Positions 9,127 through 18,787 of a stretch of DNA of 59,197 bases are shown here, one piece after another (the stretch's first letter is position 1; every line of letters begins with the position of its first letter). The notes below the pieces were generated by a model, which had not been told where the DNA came from, did no database searches, and worked only from the letters and a program-made list of their open reading frames with translations. Origin of the DNA: Acidobacteriota bacterium (GTDB lineage: Bacteria > Acidobacteriota > Vicinamibacteria > Vicinamibacterales > Fen-181); contig PMZR01000041.1 in the NCBI GenBank assembly GCA_003170135.1, forward strand, positions 1-59,197. The letters run 5' to 3'. A program made the position numbers and the translations under genes.

Positions 9127-9723
9127 ATGTCTTTCATTGCAGTGGAAACGAACACAACAGTTTCGCCATCGCATCCGCTGTCAGATGGCGAGCGCGAAGA
9201 AATGGCGGCGCTCGGCGTTCCGTCCGCCGACGTGCACCGGGTCGAGCGTTGTCCGACGCCGGGCTCGCGAGCGGCAGGTATCGAAAAACACGCCATGCAG
9301 GCGGGCGCGGTCCTCAACGAGGCGTACGACTACGCGAGGCCCTCGTCGTTCTCGCGCGGCATCCGGTTCGATCTCGGCGACAAGACGATGCTGATGATCT
9401 CGGGGACGGCGAGCGTGGACGAAGCGGGGCGGACCAGGCACGCGGGCGATTTCCGCGCGCAGCTCTGGCGCACCTACCGGAACATCACCGAGCTGCTCGC
9501 GTCGGAAGGCGCCACGTGGCACGACATCGTCCGGACGACGTGCTACCTGCGCGACATCGAGAGGGACTACAAGGACTTCAACGAGGTCCGCACGGCGTTC
9601 TTCCGCTGGCTCGGGCTCGATCCACTGCCGGCGAGCACCGGCATCCAGGCGAGACTGTGTCGCGAGGACCTGCTGGTGGAGATCGAAGCGATTGCGGTCA
9701 TCGGTCGCGAGAAACCCTGCTGA
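9127..9723 (+). CDS. RidA/YjgF-like protein
   Basis: 198-aa protein whose C-terminal 120 residues have the Rid fold pattern: FDLGDKTMLMISGTASVDEAGRT, then FRAQLWRTYRNITELLASEGATWHDIVRTTCYLRDI, ending LVEIEAIAVI. ATG 9127 is preceded by AGAAGGGA at good spacing. The roughly 60-residue N-terminal extension is longer than in canonical RidA imine deaminases, and the catalytic arginine context (CxRxQ) is not conserved; R-L-C-R-E-D at the end is the nearest match. Deaminase activity is therefore unproven. It is followed by aroF after 48 bases, suggesting a link with aromatic amino-acid metabolism. Confidence 0.75.
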   Translation: MSFIAVETNTTVSPSHPLSDGEREEMAALGVPSADVHRVERCPTPGSRAAGIEKHAMQAGAVLNEAYDYARPSSFSRGIRFDLGDKTMLMISGTASVDEAGRTRHAGDFRAQLWRTYRNITELLASEGATWHDIVRTTCYLRDIERDYKDFNEVRTAFFRWLGLDPLPASTGIQARLCREDLLVEIEAIAVIGREKPC

Positions 9724-9771
9724 CGCCGGATCGACGGTTCCAGGGTTCGGCAACGGCGACGGGAAGGCCCC

Positions 9772-10686
9772 ATGGTGGTGGAACAGATTTCAGACGTCGA
9801 ACCGCGACTTTGCCGAGTCACACGCGAGGCCCGGCCGGCCGGCACCGTGATCGACATCCGCGGCGTGGCGATCGGCGGCCCGGAAGTCGTTCTCATCGCC
9901 GGCCCCTGCGCGGTCGAAAGCGAAGCGCAACTGCTCGCGACCGCCCGGGCGGTGAAAGCCGCGGGCGCGACGATCCTGCGCGGCGGCGCGTTCAAGCCGC
10001 GCACCTCGCCTTACAGTTTCCAGGGGCTGAAGGCCGAAGGCCTGCGCCTGCTCGCGCTCGTGAGGGCGGAAACCGGCTTGCCGGTTGTCACCGAAGTGAT
10101 GGACGCCCGGCACCTCGAGGCGGTCTCGGCCTGCGCCGACATCCTGCAGATCGGCTCGCGCAACATGCAGAACGTCACGCTGCTCGAGGAAGTGGGGAAG
10201 TGCCGGATGCCGGTGCTGCTCAAGCGCGGGATGAGCGCGACACTCGCCGAGTACCTGCAGGCGGCCGAGTACATCATGAACGGCGGCAACGAGCAGGTCA
10301 TCCTCTGCGAGCGCGGCATCCGCACGTTCGAGCCATCCACTCGCAACACGCTCGATCTGAATGCCATCCCGATGCTGCGCCGGCACACGCACCTTCCGGT
10401 CATCGTCGATCCCAGTCACGGCACCGGCCACTCGTGGATGGTGCGTCCGCTCGCCTGCGCCGCGATTGCGGCCGGCGCCGACGGACTTCTCGTGGAGGTG
10501 CACTGCGATCCGCCGGCGGCCCTGAGCGACGGCGCGCACTCGCTCACCCCGGACGAGTTTGCGCAGCTGACGACCGAAGTGGCGTCGGTGGCCGCGGCGG
10601 TCGGCCGGGCTTGTCGGGCCGACCGTCGGACCTTGGCTGCTCGGAGCGCGGCGGCCCGCACGCCGGGCGCGCAGGTACACACGTGA
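9772..10686 (+). CDS. aroF: 3-deoxy-7-phosphoheptulonate (DAHP) synthase
   Basis: First enzyme of the shikimate pathway, condensing phosphoenolpyruvate and erythrose 4-phosphate (cytosolic, metal-dependent). Type I-beta family: IAGPCAVES with metal-ligand Cys46, the K-P-R-T-S motif (75-79), LLKRGM (149-154), DPSHGTGH with His216, and the VEVHCDP metal loop near 242. The 304-aa length is short of proteins with fused regulatory domains; there is no ACT or chorismate mutase domain, only a short FL-type N-terminal segment (about 35 residues). The C-terminal 25 residues are low-complexity and overlap the next gene by four bases (GTGA). Confidence 0.95.
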   Translation: MVVEQISDVEPRLCRVTREARPAGTVIDIRGVAIGGPEVVLIAGPCAVESEAQLLATARAVKAAGATILRGGAFKPRTSPYSFQGLKAEGLRLLALVRAETGLPVVTEVMDARHLEAVSACADILQIGSRNMQNVTLLEEVGKCRMPVLLKRGMSATLAEYLQAAEYIMNGGNEQVILCERGIRTFEPSTRNTLDLNAIPMLRRHTHLPVIVDPSHGTGHSWMVRPLACAAIAAGADGLLVEVHCDPPAALSDGAHSLTPDEFAQLTTEVASVAAAVGRACRADRRTLAARSAAARTPGAQVHT

Positions 10687-12362
10687 AACGATTGTTTGCG
10701 CTCCTGGGTCTCGTGCTTGTCTTGTCTGGCCCGACCTCGGCCAGGCGGGGTGCGCCGGGGCCGGGTTCGGCCGGCATCCACGCCGCGATGCAAGCACCGG
10801 CTGTCGCGCTCGCGGCCGGGCAGGGCCCGTACGAAAGCGCGGTTGCGCCAGCGCCGCGAAACCGGATCGACGAGCTGGTCTTCGCGCAGCTGAAGAGCCT
10901 CGGCATCGCGCCTGCTCGCTTGTGCTCGGACGCCGTCTTCCTCCGGCGGGCGTACCTGGACGTGATCGGCACGCTTCCGTCCACGGACGAGGCGAAGGCG
11001 TTTCTCGGGGACCCGGATCCGAACAAGCGCAGCGCCCTCATCGACCGCCTTCTCGCGCGGGATGAGTTCGCGGACTACTGGGCCATGAAGTGGAGCGACG
11101 TGCTGCGCGTGAAGTCGGAGTTCCCGATCAACCTGTGGCCCAACGCCGTGCAGGCGTATCACCGGTGGATCCGCACGAGCATCCGGGACAACGTGCCCTA
11201 CGACCGGTTCGCGCGCGAGTTGCTCACCGGCAACGGCAGCAACGTCCGCGTGCCGCAGGTCAACTTCTACCGCGCGGTGCAGAGCAGAGAGCCGCAGGCC
11301 ATCGCATCCGCCGTCGCGCTGACGTTCATGGGCACTCGCGCCGGGACGTGGCCGAAGGATCGATTGGCGGGCATGGCGGCGTTCTTCTCGCGGATCGGGT
11401 ACAAGTCCACGAAGGAATGGAAAGAGGAAATTGTCTTCTTCGATCCGGAGCCGGCGTCGACTCCGGCCAGCGCCGGGCCTCACGCGACGCCGAGTCCGGC
11501 TCGATCGGCACTTCGCGCCGTGTTTCCCGACGGAACGACGGCGCAGGGGGCCTACGAGCAGGATCCGCGCGAGGTGTTCGCCACCTGGCTCGTTGCGCCC
11601 AACAACCCCTGGTTCGCGCGCGCCGCCGTCAACCGGATCTGGTGCTGGCTGCTGGGGCGCGGGATCATTCACGAACCGGACGACATCCGGCCCGACAATC
11701 CCCCCGGCAACCCGGCGCTCCTCGCCTTCCTCGAGCAGGACCTCATCGCGTCCCACTACGACCTGAAACACGTCTACCGGCTGATTCTGAACTCGACGAC
11801 GTACCAGCTGTCCTTCGTGGCGGCCACAGATCGTCCCGAAGGCGAGGCCAGTTTCGCCTACGCGCTGCTGCGTCCGCTCGATGCCGAGGTCCTGGTCGAT
11901 GCGCTGTGCCAGATCACGGGCACGAGCGAACAGTATTCGAGCGCGATTCCCGAACCGTACACGTTCATTCCGCCCGACGTGCGCTCGATCGGGCTGGCCG
12001 ATGGCAGCATCAGCAGCACGTTTCTCGAGACGTTCGGGCGTCCGCCGCGCGATACCGGTCTCGCCTCCGAACGCAACAGCCGCCCGACCGCCGCGCAGCG
12101 GTTGTATCTGCTCAATTCGAGCGACATCCAGCGGCGGATTCAGCAGAGCGCGAAGCTCCAGGCCCTGATGCAGACCGGCGGCGACTGGCGCCAGGTCGTG
12201 GCCAATCTCTACCTGGCGATCCTGACGCGCCTCCCGACGGAAGACGAGCAGCAGATCGCCGCACGCTACACGCCGTCCGGCGGTGGCGCGAACCGGCGCG
12301 CGGTCGCGCAGGATCTCGCCTGGGCGCTCGTCAACAGCGCGGAGTTCAGGTACAGGCACTGA
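10683..12362 (+). CDS. secreted DUF1549/DUF1553 protein
   Basis: 559-aa exported protein, starting at GTG 10683 inside the aroF stop (GTGA overlap). Signal peptide [16 protein letters not shown], then DUF1549 (residues about 45-210: [40 protein letters not shown]) and DUF1553 (from [38 protein letters not shown] to the end). These domains are abundant in Planctomycetes and Acidobacteria, often beside DUF1501. No haem-binding CxxCH is present, unlike the larger planctomycetal cytochrome fusions. Function unknown. Its usual DUF1501 partner follows, but only after a 792-base repeat region. Confidence 0.93.
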   Translation: MKRLFALLGLVLVLSGPTSARRGAPGPGSAGIHAAMQAPAVALAAGQGPYESAVAPAPRNRIDELVFAQLKSLGIAPARLCSDAVFLRRAYLDVIGTLPSTDEAKAFLGDPDPNKRSALIDRLLARDEFADYWAMKWSDVLRVKSEFPINLWPNAVQAYHRWIRTSIRDNVPYDRFARELLTGNGSNVRVPQVNFYRAVQSREPQAIASAVALTFMGTRAGTWPKDRLAGMAAFFSRIGYKSTKEWKEEIVFFDPEPASTPASAGPHATPSPARSALRAVFPDGTTAQGAYEQDPREVFATWLVAPNNPWFARAAVNRIWCWLLGRGIIHEPDDIRPDNPPGNPALLAFLEQDLIASHYDLKHVYRLILNSTTYQLSFVAATDRPEGEASFAYALLRPLDAEVLVDALCQITGTSEQYSSAIPEPYTFIPPDVRSIGLADGSISSTFLETFGRPPRDTGLASERNSRPTAAQRLYLLNSSDIQRRIQQSAKLQALMQTGGDWRQVVANLYLAILTRLPTEDEQQIAARYTPSGGGANRRAVAQDLAWALVNSAEFRYRH

Positions 12363-12529
12363 GGTGCGCCACCAACCCCGTCCAAATTGGTTGGGAAGAA
12401 CGCGTCACGTCCGGTGTCCCGGAGTGATTTGCAGGTATTGGGATGGAGTGTGCGGGGACAGCGGTCGCACTGCGAGTTCGCGTCGATTGCGCGCGGGATC
12501 GAGCCGGGTCCCCGCGAGCCTCTCGCCGG

Positions 12530-12652
12530 CCGGGGAAACCTCCGCGTCGGTGCGTCGGTTTCCGGATTACGCGTCCGGCTTGCGCTACCCGCGCTTGTTC
12601 GACCGCTACGCGCCGCGCCGGGGAAACCGGCGCGCCGCGCGTCGGTTTCCGG
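12530..12652. repeat. two CCGGGGAAA/TTTCCGG hairpin units
   Basis: Two REP-like hairpins (12530-12565 and 12618-12652): CCGGGGAAA, then a CG-rich loop, then GTCGGTTTCCGG, so the ends pair. A third, inverted half-unit (gctttccccgggg) lies at 12669-12681. The same unit occurs twice at 58891-59018. Confidence 0.8.
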
Positions 12653-12810
12653 CCGTCGACCGCCGGCCGCTTTCCCCGGGGCCCCCGTCGCGGCAGCCGC
12701 GGTGGGGTGGAAATGGCTCGCCCAGGGCTCGTCCCGCTCCCGCCCGCGTGCGGCGAACCCGCTGGTCGTCTGCCGTCAAGGTCCGCGTCACCGACGCCAT
12801 GCAACGACAC

Positions 12811-13028
12811 GCGATCGGACACGGCTGTTTCCGCAGCGGCCCGTAGAGACCGCCCGATGATCGTCAGGAAGCAAAACGTCTCGTCGGCTCAGGGGATTAG
12901 CGAGGCTGAGCGGAGGCACGGCCTGTGGCCGTGCCGGCGACCATCGCGGCTAGCGGCCGCCCGTGCCGCCGAGACGTTTTACCGGGCGGTCGATTCGGGC
13001 CACAGCGGGAACAGCCTTGGTCGATCGC
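12811..13028. repeat. 218-bp imperfect palindrome, copy A
   Basis: Left arm 12811-12888 pairs with right arm 12968-13028: GCGATCG/CGATCGC, GGCTGTTTCCGC/GCGGGAACAGCC, GACCGCCCG (12848-12856)/CGGGCGGTC (12983-12991), and AAAACGTCTCG/CGAGACGTTTT. The interior holds GCTCAG/CTGAGC, a perfect hairpin GGCACGGCC-TGT-GGCCGTGCC (12915-12935) and GCGACCATCGC. A diverged copy in the opposite orientation is at 30745-30966. Confidence 0.9.
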
Positions 13029-13125
13029 CGGGCATCATGGACCGTGCCGACAGCCCGCGGCACTGTGCCGCGCTTGCGGCCCGAGCCAGGACGACCGAAT
13101 GCCAATGTGGACGAGAGTGCGGTAC

Positions 13126-13153
13126 CGGGGGACTAGCGGCTGGGGACTGGGGA
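13126..13153. repeat. heptad array 3, unit CTGGGGA, at a start codon
   Basis: Four 7-bp units (cggggga, ctagcgg, ctgggga, ctgggga) ending one base before the ATG at 13155. The GGGGA of the third unit (13142-13146) sits 8 bases from the ATG and can serve as the ribosome site of the DUF1501 gene, so the array is part of its translation start. Confidence 0.8.
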
Positions 13154-13154
13154 C

Positions 13155-14492
13155 ATGAACTTTACCAGACGTGAAGCACTGCACAGCGGGCTGCTCGGCG
13201 CGGCCGGGCTGCTGCTCGTTCCGCGATGGGGCGCATCCTCGCCGCTTGCAACGCCGCGGGTGGCGGCGGGCGCGCCGGGCGCCGCCAGGGCAAAGTCGGT
13301 CATCCAGATCTGGATGTGGGGCGGGCCGTCGCACCTGGACACGTTCGATCCCAAGCCGGCGGCGGCCTACGACTACTGCGGCCCGCTGGACAAGCCGATT
13401 CCGACCAACGTGAACGGGATCGTCATCGGCGAGTTGCTGCCTCTGCTGGCGAAGCAGGCCGACAAGTACTCGATCATCCGCAGCATGACGCACGGCATCA
13501 ACGCGCATGAGACGGCGTCGTACATGGTTCAGACCGGCCGCAAGCCTGGCGACCGTCTCGTCTATCCTGGGGTCGGTGCCGTCGTCTCGCTCTTCAAGGG
13601 CTACAACGCCGGCTACCGCGGTCTCATTCCGCCCTATGTCGTGATGTCGGAGCTGCAAGGCCGGTTCTCCGAGGCCGGGTTCCTCGGACCGCGCTACGCG
13701 CCGTTCGCGACCGGCGGTGACCCGGCGCAGACACCGTTCGTCGTGCAGGGAGTCATCGCGCCCGGCATCACCGACGAGCGCCAGCGCGATCGTCGTGCCC
13801 TGCTTCACCAACTGAACACGTTGGGGAGTGCGCTCAAGTACACCGCGTCCCTCGACGCGTTCGTCCAGGCCGAGGACCAGGCCTACGAGCTGATTCTCGG
13901 CGACGCCGGCAAGGTGTTCGACCTGTCGCAGGAGAAGGACGAGGTCAGGGAACGGTACGGGCGCAACACGTTCGGACAGTCCTGCCTGGCCGCGCGGCGC
14001 CTGGTCGAGCGCGGCGTGCCCTATATCACGATCAACTCGAAGGGCTGGGACACGCACCGGCAGCACTTCCAGATCATGCGCCAGCGATTGCCGCAGATGG
14101 ACAAAGGCCTGGCGGCGCTGCTGGCGGACCTGTCGGAGCGCGGTCTGCTCGACAGCACGATCGTGTGGTGGAGCGGCGAGTTCGGCCGGACGCCGCGAAT
14201 CCAGTGGGAGCCGCCGTGGAACGGCGGGCGCGGCCACTGGGGCGATGCGTTCTCAGCTGTCGTGGCGGGCGGCGGATTCAAGGGCGGTCGCGTCGTGGGA
14301 TCGACCGACGCGAAAGGGGAGCAGGTGGCGGAGCGGCCTGTCTCTCCGGCGGATCTCATCGGCAGCATGTACGAACTGCTCGGCATGGATCCCGACGGGC
14401 CGCTGGCGAACCCCGAGGGCCTCGACATCCATCTGACGCCGGGCGCCGCCGAAGGTGCGCCAACGAACGGCCGCCTGAAGGAAATCCTGTGA
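13155..14492 (+). CDS. exported DUF1501 protein
   Basis: 445-aa sulfatase-like DUF1501 protein. N-terminus MNFTRREALHSGLLGAAGLLLV carries a twin-arginine-type motif, suggesting export of a folded, metal-containing protein by Tat. Core motifs: VIQIWMWGGPSHLDTFDPKP at residues about 48-70, SMTHGINAHETASYM, GWDTHRQHF and WWSGEFGRTPRI, the alkaline-phosphatase superfamily metal pattern with D, H and H. Substrate unknown. Its stop TGA overlaps the ATG of the next gene by one base (TGATG), and it normally pairs with the DUF1549/1553 protein upstream. Confidence 0.93.
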   Translation: MNFTRREALHSGLLGAAGLLLVPRWGASSPLATPRVAAGAPGAARAKSVIQIWMWGGPSHLDTFDPKPAAAYDYCGPLDKPIPTNVNGIVIGELLPLLAKQADKYSIIRSMTHGINAHETASYMVQTGRKPGDRLVYPGVGAVVSLFKGYNAGYRGLIPPYVVMSELQGRFSEAGFLGPRYAPFATGGDPAQTPFVVQGVIAPGITDERQRDRRALLHQLNTLGSALKYTASLDAFVQAEDQAYELILGDAGKVFDLSQEKDEVRERYGRNTFGQSCLAARRLVERGVPYITINSKGWDTHRQHFQIMRQRLPQMDKGLAALLADLSERGLLDSTIVWWSGEFGRTPRIQWEPPWNGGRGHWGDAFSAVVAGGGFKGGRVVGSTDAKGEQVAERPVSPADLIGSMYELLGMDPDGPLANPEGLDIHLTPGAAEGAPTNGRLKEIL

Positions 14493-16819
14493 TGCGCGCA
14501 CTCCGTTGCAGCCTCATCTCGCTCGTCGCCTTGCTCCTCGTCGTTCCGGCGCTAGGCGGACAGCAGCCACAGAACACGCCGCACGCCGGCTACGTGTATC
14601 CCGCGGGCGGGCAGCAGGGCACGACGTTCGAGGTCACGGTTGGAGGGCGGTTCCTCGACGGCGTGAACCGCGTCGTCTTCTCGGGCCCGGGAATTTCCGC
14701 CGAGGTCGTGAGCCACGACAAGCCGCTGACCGGGCAACAGATGACCGAACTCAGGGACACGCTGCAGGAGATGCTGAAGCAGGGCAACACGCCGGCGGTT
14801 CAGAAGCAGATCGCCGATGCGCGGATGCGGATCGGCGACTCGCAAAGGCGGAACGCGAACCCGGTGCTCGGAGAACTCGTCACGCTGAAGATCACGATCG
14901 CGAAGGACGCCGAGCCCGGCGCGCGACAGGTTCGATTGGGAACGCCGCTCGGACTGACGAATCCGCTGGTGTTCGTTGTCGGCCAGTGGCCCGAGTTCCG
15001 CGAGAAGGACGAGAAGCGCGGCAAGGCGGACGCCGAGCTGCCGATCACGCTGCCGGCTGTCGTGAACGGTCGCATCGTGCCCGGCGACGTGGATCGATGG
15101 CAGTTCCCGCTGCGGCAGGCGCAGCAGTACATGCCCGGCGACGTCGATCGCTATCGCTTCCAGGCGCGCAAGGGGCAGGCGTTGGTCATCGCCGCCAGCG
15201 CACGTGCCCTGATGCCGTATCTGGCTGACGCCGTCCCCGGCTGGTTCCAGGCCACGCTGACGTTGTTCGACGCGAGCGGCCATGAGGTGGCCTACGACGA
15301 CGACTATCGCTTCCAGCCCGATCCGGTGCTGCACTACCAGGTGCCAGCCGACGGCGACTACGTCGTGGAGATCAAGGACGCGCTCTACCGCGGACGCGAG
15401 GACTTCGTCTACCGCGTCGCGATCGGCGAGGTGCCGTTCATCACGAGCATGTTCCCGCTGGGCGGCCGGGCGGGCGGGAAGGTCGAGGTCGCGCTCACCG
15501 GCTGGAACCTCGCGTCACCGGGTCTCGTGATGGACGCCAGGCACGCGGAGCCAGGCATCTATCCGCTGTCGGCGCACAGCGGGGCGCTTTCGTCCAACCG
15601 CGTGCCGTTTGCCGTGGACAGCCTGCCGGAGATGTTCGAGCGCGAGCCGAACAACTCGCAGAAGGAGGCGCAGCCGGTCGCGCTCCCCGTGATCGTCAAC
15701 GGCCGCATCCAGCAACCGGGCGACTGGGATGTGTTCAGCTTCAAAGGCCGCGGCGGCGACGAGATCGTCGCGGAGGTCTTCGCGCGCCGGCTCGATTCGC
15801 CGCTCGATTCGAGCCTGGAGCTGACCGATGCGACGGGGCGGCGGCTCGCGTTCAACGACGACTACGAAGACAAGGGCGCCGGCCTCGTCACGCATCACGC
15901 CGATTCGCGGCTGACCGCCAGGCTGCCCGCGAGCGGGACCTACTTCCTGCGCATCGGCGACGTGCAGCACCAGGGCGGCCCCGAGTACGCGTACCGGCTG
16001 CGCATCAGTTTGCCGCGGCCGGACTTCGATCTGCGCGTGACGCCGTCCGATATCAACGCTGTCGGCAACGGGACGGTCCCTGTCACGGTGTATGCGATTC
16101 GGAGGGACGGATTTACAGGCGATATCGCGCTGACGTTGAAGGGCGCGCCAGGCGACTTCCGCTTGAGTGGCGGCGTGGTGCCGGCCGGAGCGGACCAGGT
16201 GCGGCTCACGCTGACGGTCGGGTCCAACGTCTCGCAGCAGCCGATCAGTCTGCAGGTGGAAGGTCGCGCGACGATCCAGGGGCGGACCGTCGTGCGCCAG
16301 GCGGTGGCGGCGGACGAGATGATGCAGGCGTTCGCCTACGAGCACCTCGTGCCGGCGGACGTGCTGCGCGTGTCGGTCGGCGGGCGGGGTGGAACGCGGA
16401 TGCCGTTGAGCGTCGTGAGTTCGCAGCCGGTGAAGATTCCTGTGGGCGGGACGACGCGCGTCGAGGTGGCTCTGCCGCCGGGCTACCGCACGTTCGAGAA
16501 CGTCCAGTTCGAGTTGAGCGAGCCGCCGGAGGGGATCACGCTTGGCGAGCCGTCGCTCGATCGAACTGGCGGGCCGGTTGTCGGCGCGGCGTTCGGTGGA
16601 CGATTCGGCGGGCCGTTCGGAGCGCAACCGACGCTGCGCGGACAGTTTTTGTTGCGCGCCGATCCCGCGAAGGTCAAGCCCGGCCTGCGCGGGAACCTCA
16701 TCGTCACGGTGTCCGGCGAGCGCCCGCCGAACGCCAATCAGCAGGCGCAGCAGGTGCGGCGGCGCGTGCCGCTGGCGACGCTGCCCGCGATAACGTTCGA
16801 GATCGTCACGCCGCGCTAA
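14492..16819 (+). CDS. secreted protein with pre-peptidase C-terminal (PPC) domains
   Basis: 775-aa exported protein: signal peptide MRALRCSLISLVALLLVVPALGG, an IPT/TIG-like domain (YVYPAGGQQGTTFEVTVGGRFLDGV), then two bacterial pre-peptidase C-terminal beta-sandwiches (around DVDRYRFQARKGQALVIAASA and GDWDVFSFKGRGGDEIVAEVFARRLDSPLDSSLEL, each with the D-D-Y/F strand GRRLAFNDDYEDK). No catalytic domain is present, so it is probably a binding or scaffold partner. It is translationally coupled to DUF1501; the trio DUF1549/1553, DUF1501, PPC is a recurrent but uncharacterised set. The C-terminus has glycine-rich sequence (GGPVVGAAFGGRFGGPFG). Confidence 0.88.
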   Translation: MRALRCSLISLVALLLVVPALGGQQPQNTPHAGYVYPAGGQQGTTFEVTVGGRFLDGVNRVVFSGPGISAEVVSHDKPLTGQQMTELRDTLQEMLKQGNTPAVQKQIADARMRIGDSQRRNANPVLGELVTLKITIAKDAEPGARQVRLGTPLGLTNPLVFVVGQWPEFREKDEKRGKADAELPITLPAVVNGRIVPGDVDRWQFPLRQAQQYMPGDVDRYRFQARKGQALVIAASARALMPYLADAVPGWFQATLTLFDASGHEVAYDDDYRFQPDPVLHYQVPADGDYVVEIKDALYRGREDFVYRVAIGEVPFITSMFPLGGRAGGKVEVALTGWNLASPGLVMDARHAEPGIYPLSAHSGALSSNRVPFAVDSLPEMFEREPNNSQKEAQPVALPVIVNGRIQQPGDWDVFSFKGRGGDEIVAEVFARRLDSPLDSSLELTDATGRRLAFNDDYEDKGAGLVTHHADSRLTARLPASGTYFLRIGDVQHQGGPEYAYRLRISLPRPDFDLRVTPSDINAVGNGTVPVTVYAIRRDGFTGDIALTLKGAPGDFRLSGGVVPAGADQVRLTLTVGSNVSQQPISLQVEGRATIQGRTVVRQAVAADEMMQAFAYEHLVPADVLRVSVGGRGGTRMPLSVVSSQPVKIPVGGTTRVEVALPPGYRTFENVQFELSEPPEGITLGEPSLDRTGGPVVGAAFGGRFGGPFGAQPTLRGQFLLRADPAKVKPGLRGNLIVTVSGERPPNANQQAQQVRRRVPLATLPAITFEIVTPR

Positions 16820-16834
16820 TCCTGTCCTTAATGA

Positions 16835-16983
16835 GCCGCAGATTCACGCAGATTCACACGGATTGCGACGCGCTTCGGGGCGCCGCAGCGTCCGCGCGTA
16901 CGCGGGCGGCGAGGACTTCGACCGCCGTCGCGCTGCGACGGCGACGGTGTCCGAATCTGCGCTAATCCGCGAAAATCTGCGGC
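16835..16983. repeat. CGCAGATT-ended element, copy 1
   Basis: Inverted ends: GCCGCAGATTCACGCAGATT at the left, and AATCTGCGCTAATCCGCG then AATCTGCGGC at the right. The interior (gcgccgcagcgtcc... gacttcgaccgccgtcgc, 16880-16930) matches, in reverse orientation, part of the element at 36458-36737. It fills most of the gap between two + strand genes. Confidence 0.85.
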
Positions 16984-17062
16984 CGAATCTCGTCCAGCGG
17001 AAGCCATTGCGCCCCGCATCACCGGGGGTAGAATGACGGCGCTCTCCCTGGAGGTTTGTCGC

Positions 17063-18775
17063 ATGTCCACCCGAGACAGCCGGCGCGCGTCGTGGATCCA
17101 GCCGGTTCTCATCGCGCTGATTGCGGCCACCGTGGTCGCGCACATCTCGGCCCGGCAACCGCTGACGGGCGATGCGCGCCACAGGATCGACGCGGTGTTT
17201 GCGGCCTACGACAAGACCGACTCACCAGGCTGCGCGCTCGCCGTCTATCGGGACGGCGAGATCGTCTATGAGCGGGGCTACGGAATGGCAAGCCTGGAGC
17301 ACGGTGTCGCCATCACGCCACAGACGGTCTTTGATATCGGTTCGACGTCGAAGCAATTCACGGCGTTCAGCATCCTGCTGCTGGAGCGGCAGGGGAAACT
17401 GACGCTCGACGACGATGTGCGGAAGTTCCTGCCCGACGTGCCCACCTACGAGCGGCCGATCACCATCCGGCACCTCATGCAGCACACGAGCGGCCTGCGC
17501 GACTACCTGACGCTGTGGAATCTCGCGGGCGTGAAGACCGAGTCGTGGACCACGCAGAAGGAGGCGGTGCGGCTGGTCGCGCGGCAAAAGCGCGCGAACT
17601 TCGGCGCGGGGGATGACTGGCTCTACTCGAATACCGGCTACCTTCTGCTGGCCGAGATCGTCGAGCGCGCCAGCGGCCGCAGCCTTCGCGACTTTGCGCG
17701 CGACCAGATCTTCGGCCCGCTCGGGATGCGCCACACGTTCTATCTCGACGACCATACCCTTGTCGTTGCGCGTCGCGCCACCGGGTACTCGCCGCGGGAA
17801 GGCGGCGGCTCCCAGGTGGACATGTCGAACTTCGAACAGATTGGCGACGGCGGCGTGCAGACGACCGTCGAGGATCTGCTGCTGTGGGACCGCAATTTCT
17901 ACGCCGCGACCGTGGGCGATGCCGCGCTCCTGCAAAGGGCGCAAACCGTCGGCAGGTTGAACGGTGGTCGGGTGCTGGACTACGCGGCGGGCCTGACAAT
18001 CGGCGAGTACCGAGGTCTGAGGACCGTGCGCCATGGCGGGTCGTGGGCGGGCTACCGCGCCGAACTTCTGCGGTTTCCCGACCAGAAGACGTCGGTCGCC
18101 TGCCTGTGCAACCTCGGCTCGACCAACCCGAGCCGTCTCGCCAACCAGGTGGCCGATGTCGTCCTGGAGAACGCCTTGAAGCCCCTGGGCGCTCCGACGT
18201 CCGCTGCCGCATCGACGGCACCGAAGTCCATCGTCACGTTGTCATCGGCACAGCTCGCGACGGTGGCGGGTGTGTACCGAAGCACCGCGTCGCCGAGCGA
18301 GTTCCGCCGGGTGTTCGTGCGCGACGGCAAGTTGCTCGTCGCGCCCGGTGGCGCAGACATGGTGCCCCTGGCGGCGGACCGCTTCGAGGTGACGCGGACT
18401 GGCGTCCAGGTACTCTTCGTGGCCGTCGGGGAGAGCGGCCGCGAGATGCAGATCCTGCCGGCGTCTCCCGGCCCCGCGGCCAGCCCGGCGGTGTTCCGGC
18501 AGCTGCCGGCCGTGCGCGGGGCGAACCTGGACGAGTATGCGGGCAAGTACCACTCGGACGAACTCGACACGACCTGGACGTTCGCGGTGAAGGACGGCCG
18601 GCTCACCTTCGCGATCGAAGACGACGCCGAGCCCCTGACGCTGGCCGTGCCGGACGGCTTTCTCCACGATGACGGCGTCGTCGTTCAGTTCGAGCGGACG
18701 AACGGGAAAGTGACCGGCGCGCATGTGGACGCCGGCCGCGTCAGGAACCTGGAATTCCGCCGCGCGGGCGGGTGA
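17063..18775 (+). CDS. serine hydrolase, beta-lactamase class C / esterase family
   Basis: 570-aa exported serine hydrolase. ATG 17063 follows GGAGG by 8 bases. An N-terminal membrane or signal segment (residues 12-30) precedes the penicillin-binding-protein-like domain: S94-T-S-K97 (nucleophile motif, in DIGSTSKQFTAF), Y188-S-N190 (YSNTGY), and HGGSWAGY as the third motif. After residue about 370 comes a separate beta-rich C-terminal domain (VAGVYRSTASPSEFRRVF, later LDEYAGKYHSDELDTTWTF), a repeated lipocalin-like module seen in D-aminopeptidase and esterase-type members. Substrate not determinable; a peptidase or esterase is more likely than a true beta-lactamase. Confidence 0.93.
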   Translation: MSTRDSRRASWIQPVLIALIAATVVAHISARQPLTGDARHRIDAVFAAYDKTDSPGCALAVYRDGEIVYERGYGMASLEHGVAITPQTVFDIGSTSKQFTAFSILLLERQGKLTLDDDVRKFLPDVPTYERPITIRHLMQHTSGLRDYLTLWNLAGVKTESWTTQKEAVRLVARQKRANFGAGDDWLYSNTGYLLLAEIVERASGRSLRDFARDQIFGPLGMRHTFYLDDHTLVVARRATGYSPREGGGSQVDMSNFEQIGDGGVQTTVEDLLLWDRNFYAATVGDAALLQRAQTVGRLNGGRVLDYAAGLTIGEYRGLRTVRHGGSWAGYRAELLRFPDQKTSVACLCNLGSTNPSRLANQVADVVLENALKPLGAPTSAAASTAPKSIVTLSSAQLATVAGVYRSTASPSEFRRVFVRDGKLLVAPGGADMVPLAADRFEVTRTGVQVLFVAVGESGREMQILPASPGPAASPAVFRQLPAVRGANLDEYAGKYHSDELDTTWTFAVKDGRLTFAIEDDAEPLTLAVPDGFLHDDGVVVQFERTNGKVTGAHVDAGRVRNLEFRRAGG

Positions 18776-18787
18776 GCAGCAGCAGAA

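Larger units (their letters stand above)
12363..13154. other. 792-base intergenic region made of repeats, element copy A
   Basis: No gene. Contents in order: unexplained sequence to about 12475; a left end (gcgcgggatcgagcc at about 12489) that matches the left end of copy B; CCGGGGAAA hairpins (12530-12565, 12618-12652, and an inverted half at 12660-12681); flanking sequence; the 218-bp palindrome (12811-13028); a right flank with the hairpin GCGGCACTGTGCCGC (13058-13072) and end motif gtggacgagagtg (13107-13119); and finally heptad array 3. Short reading frames here track the repeat and not a protein. Confidence 0.8.

Noticed and set aside
12925..13158. Small proteins in the palindromic element (similar peptides at 12925-13158 and 30659-30850)
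   Set aside because: The peptide similarity simply follows the conserved DNA; no ribosome sites, arginine-heavy composition, and paired changes preserve the fold rather than the codons.
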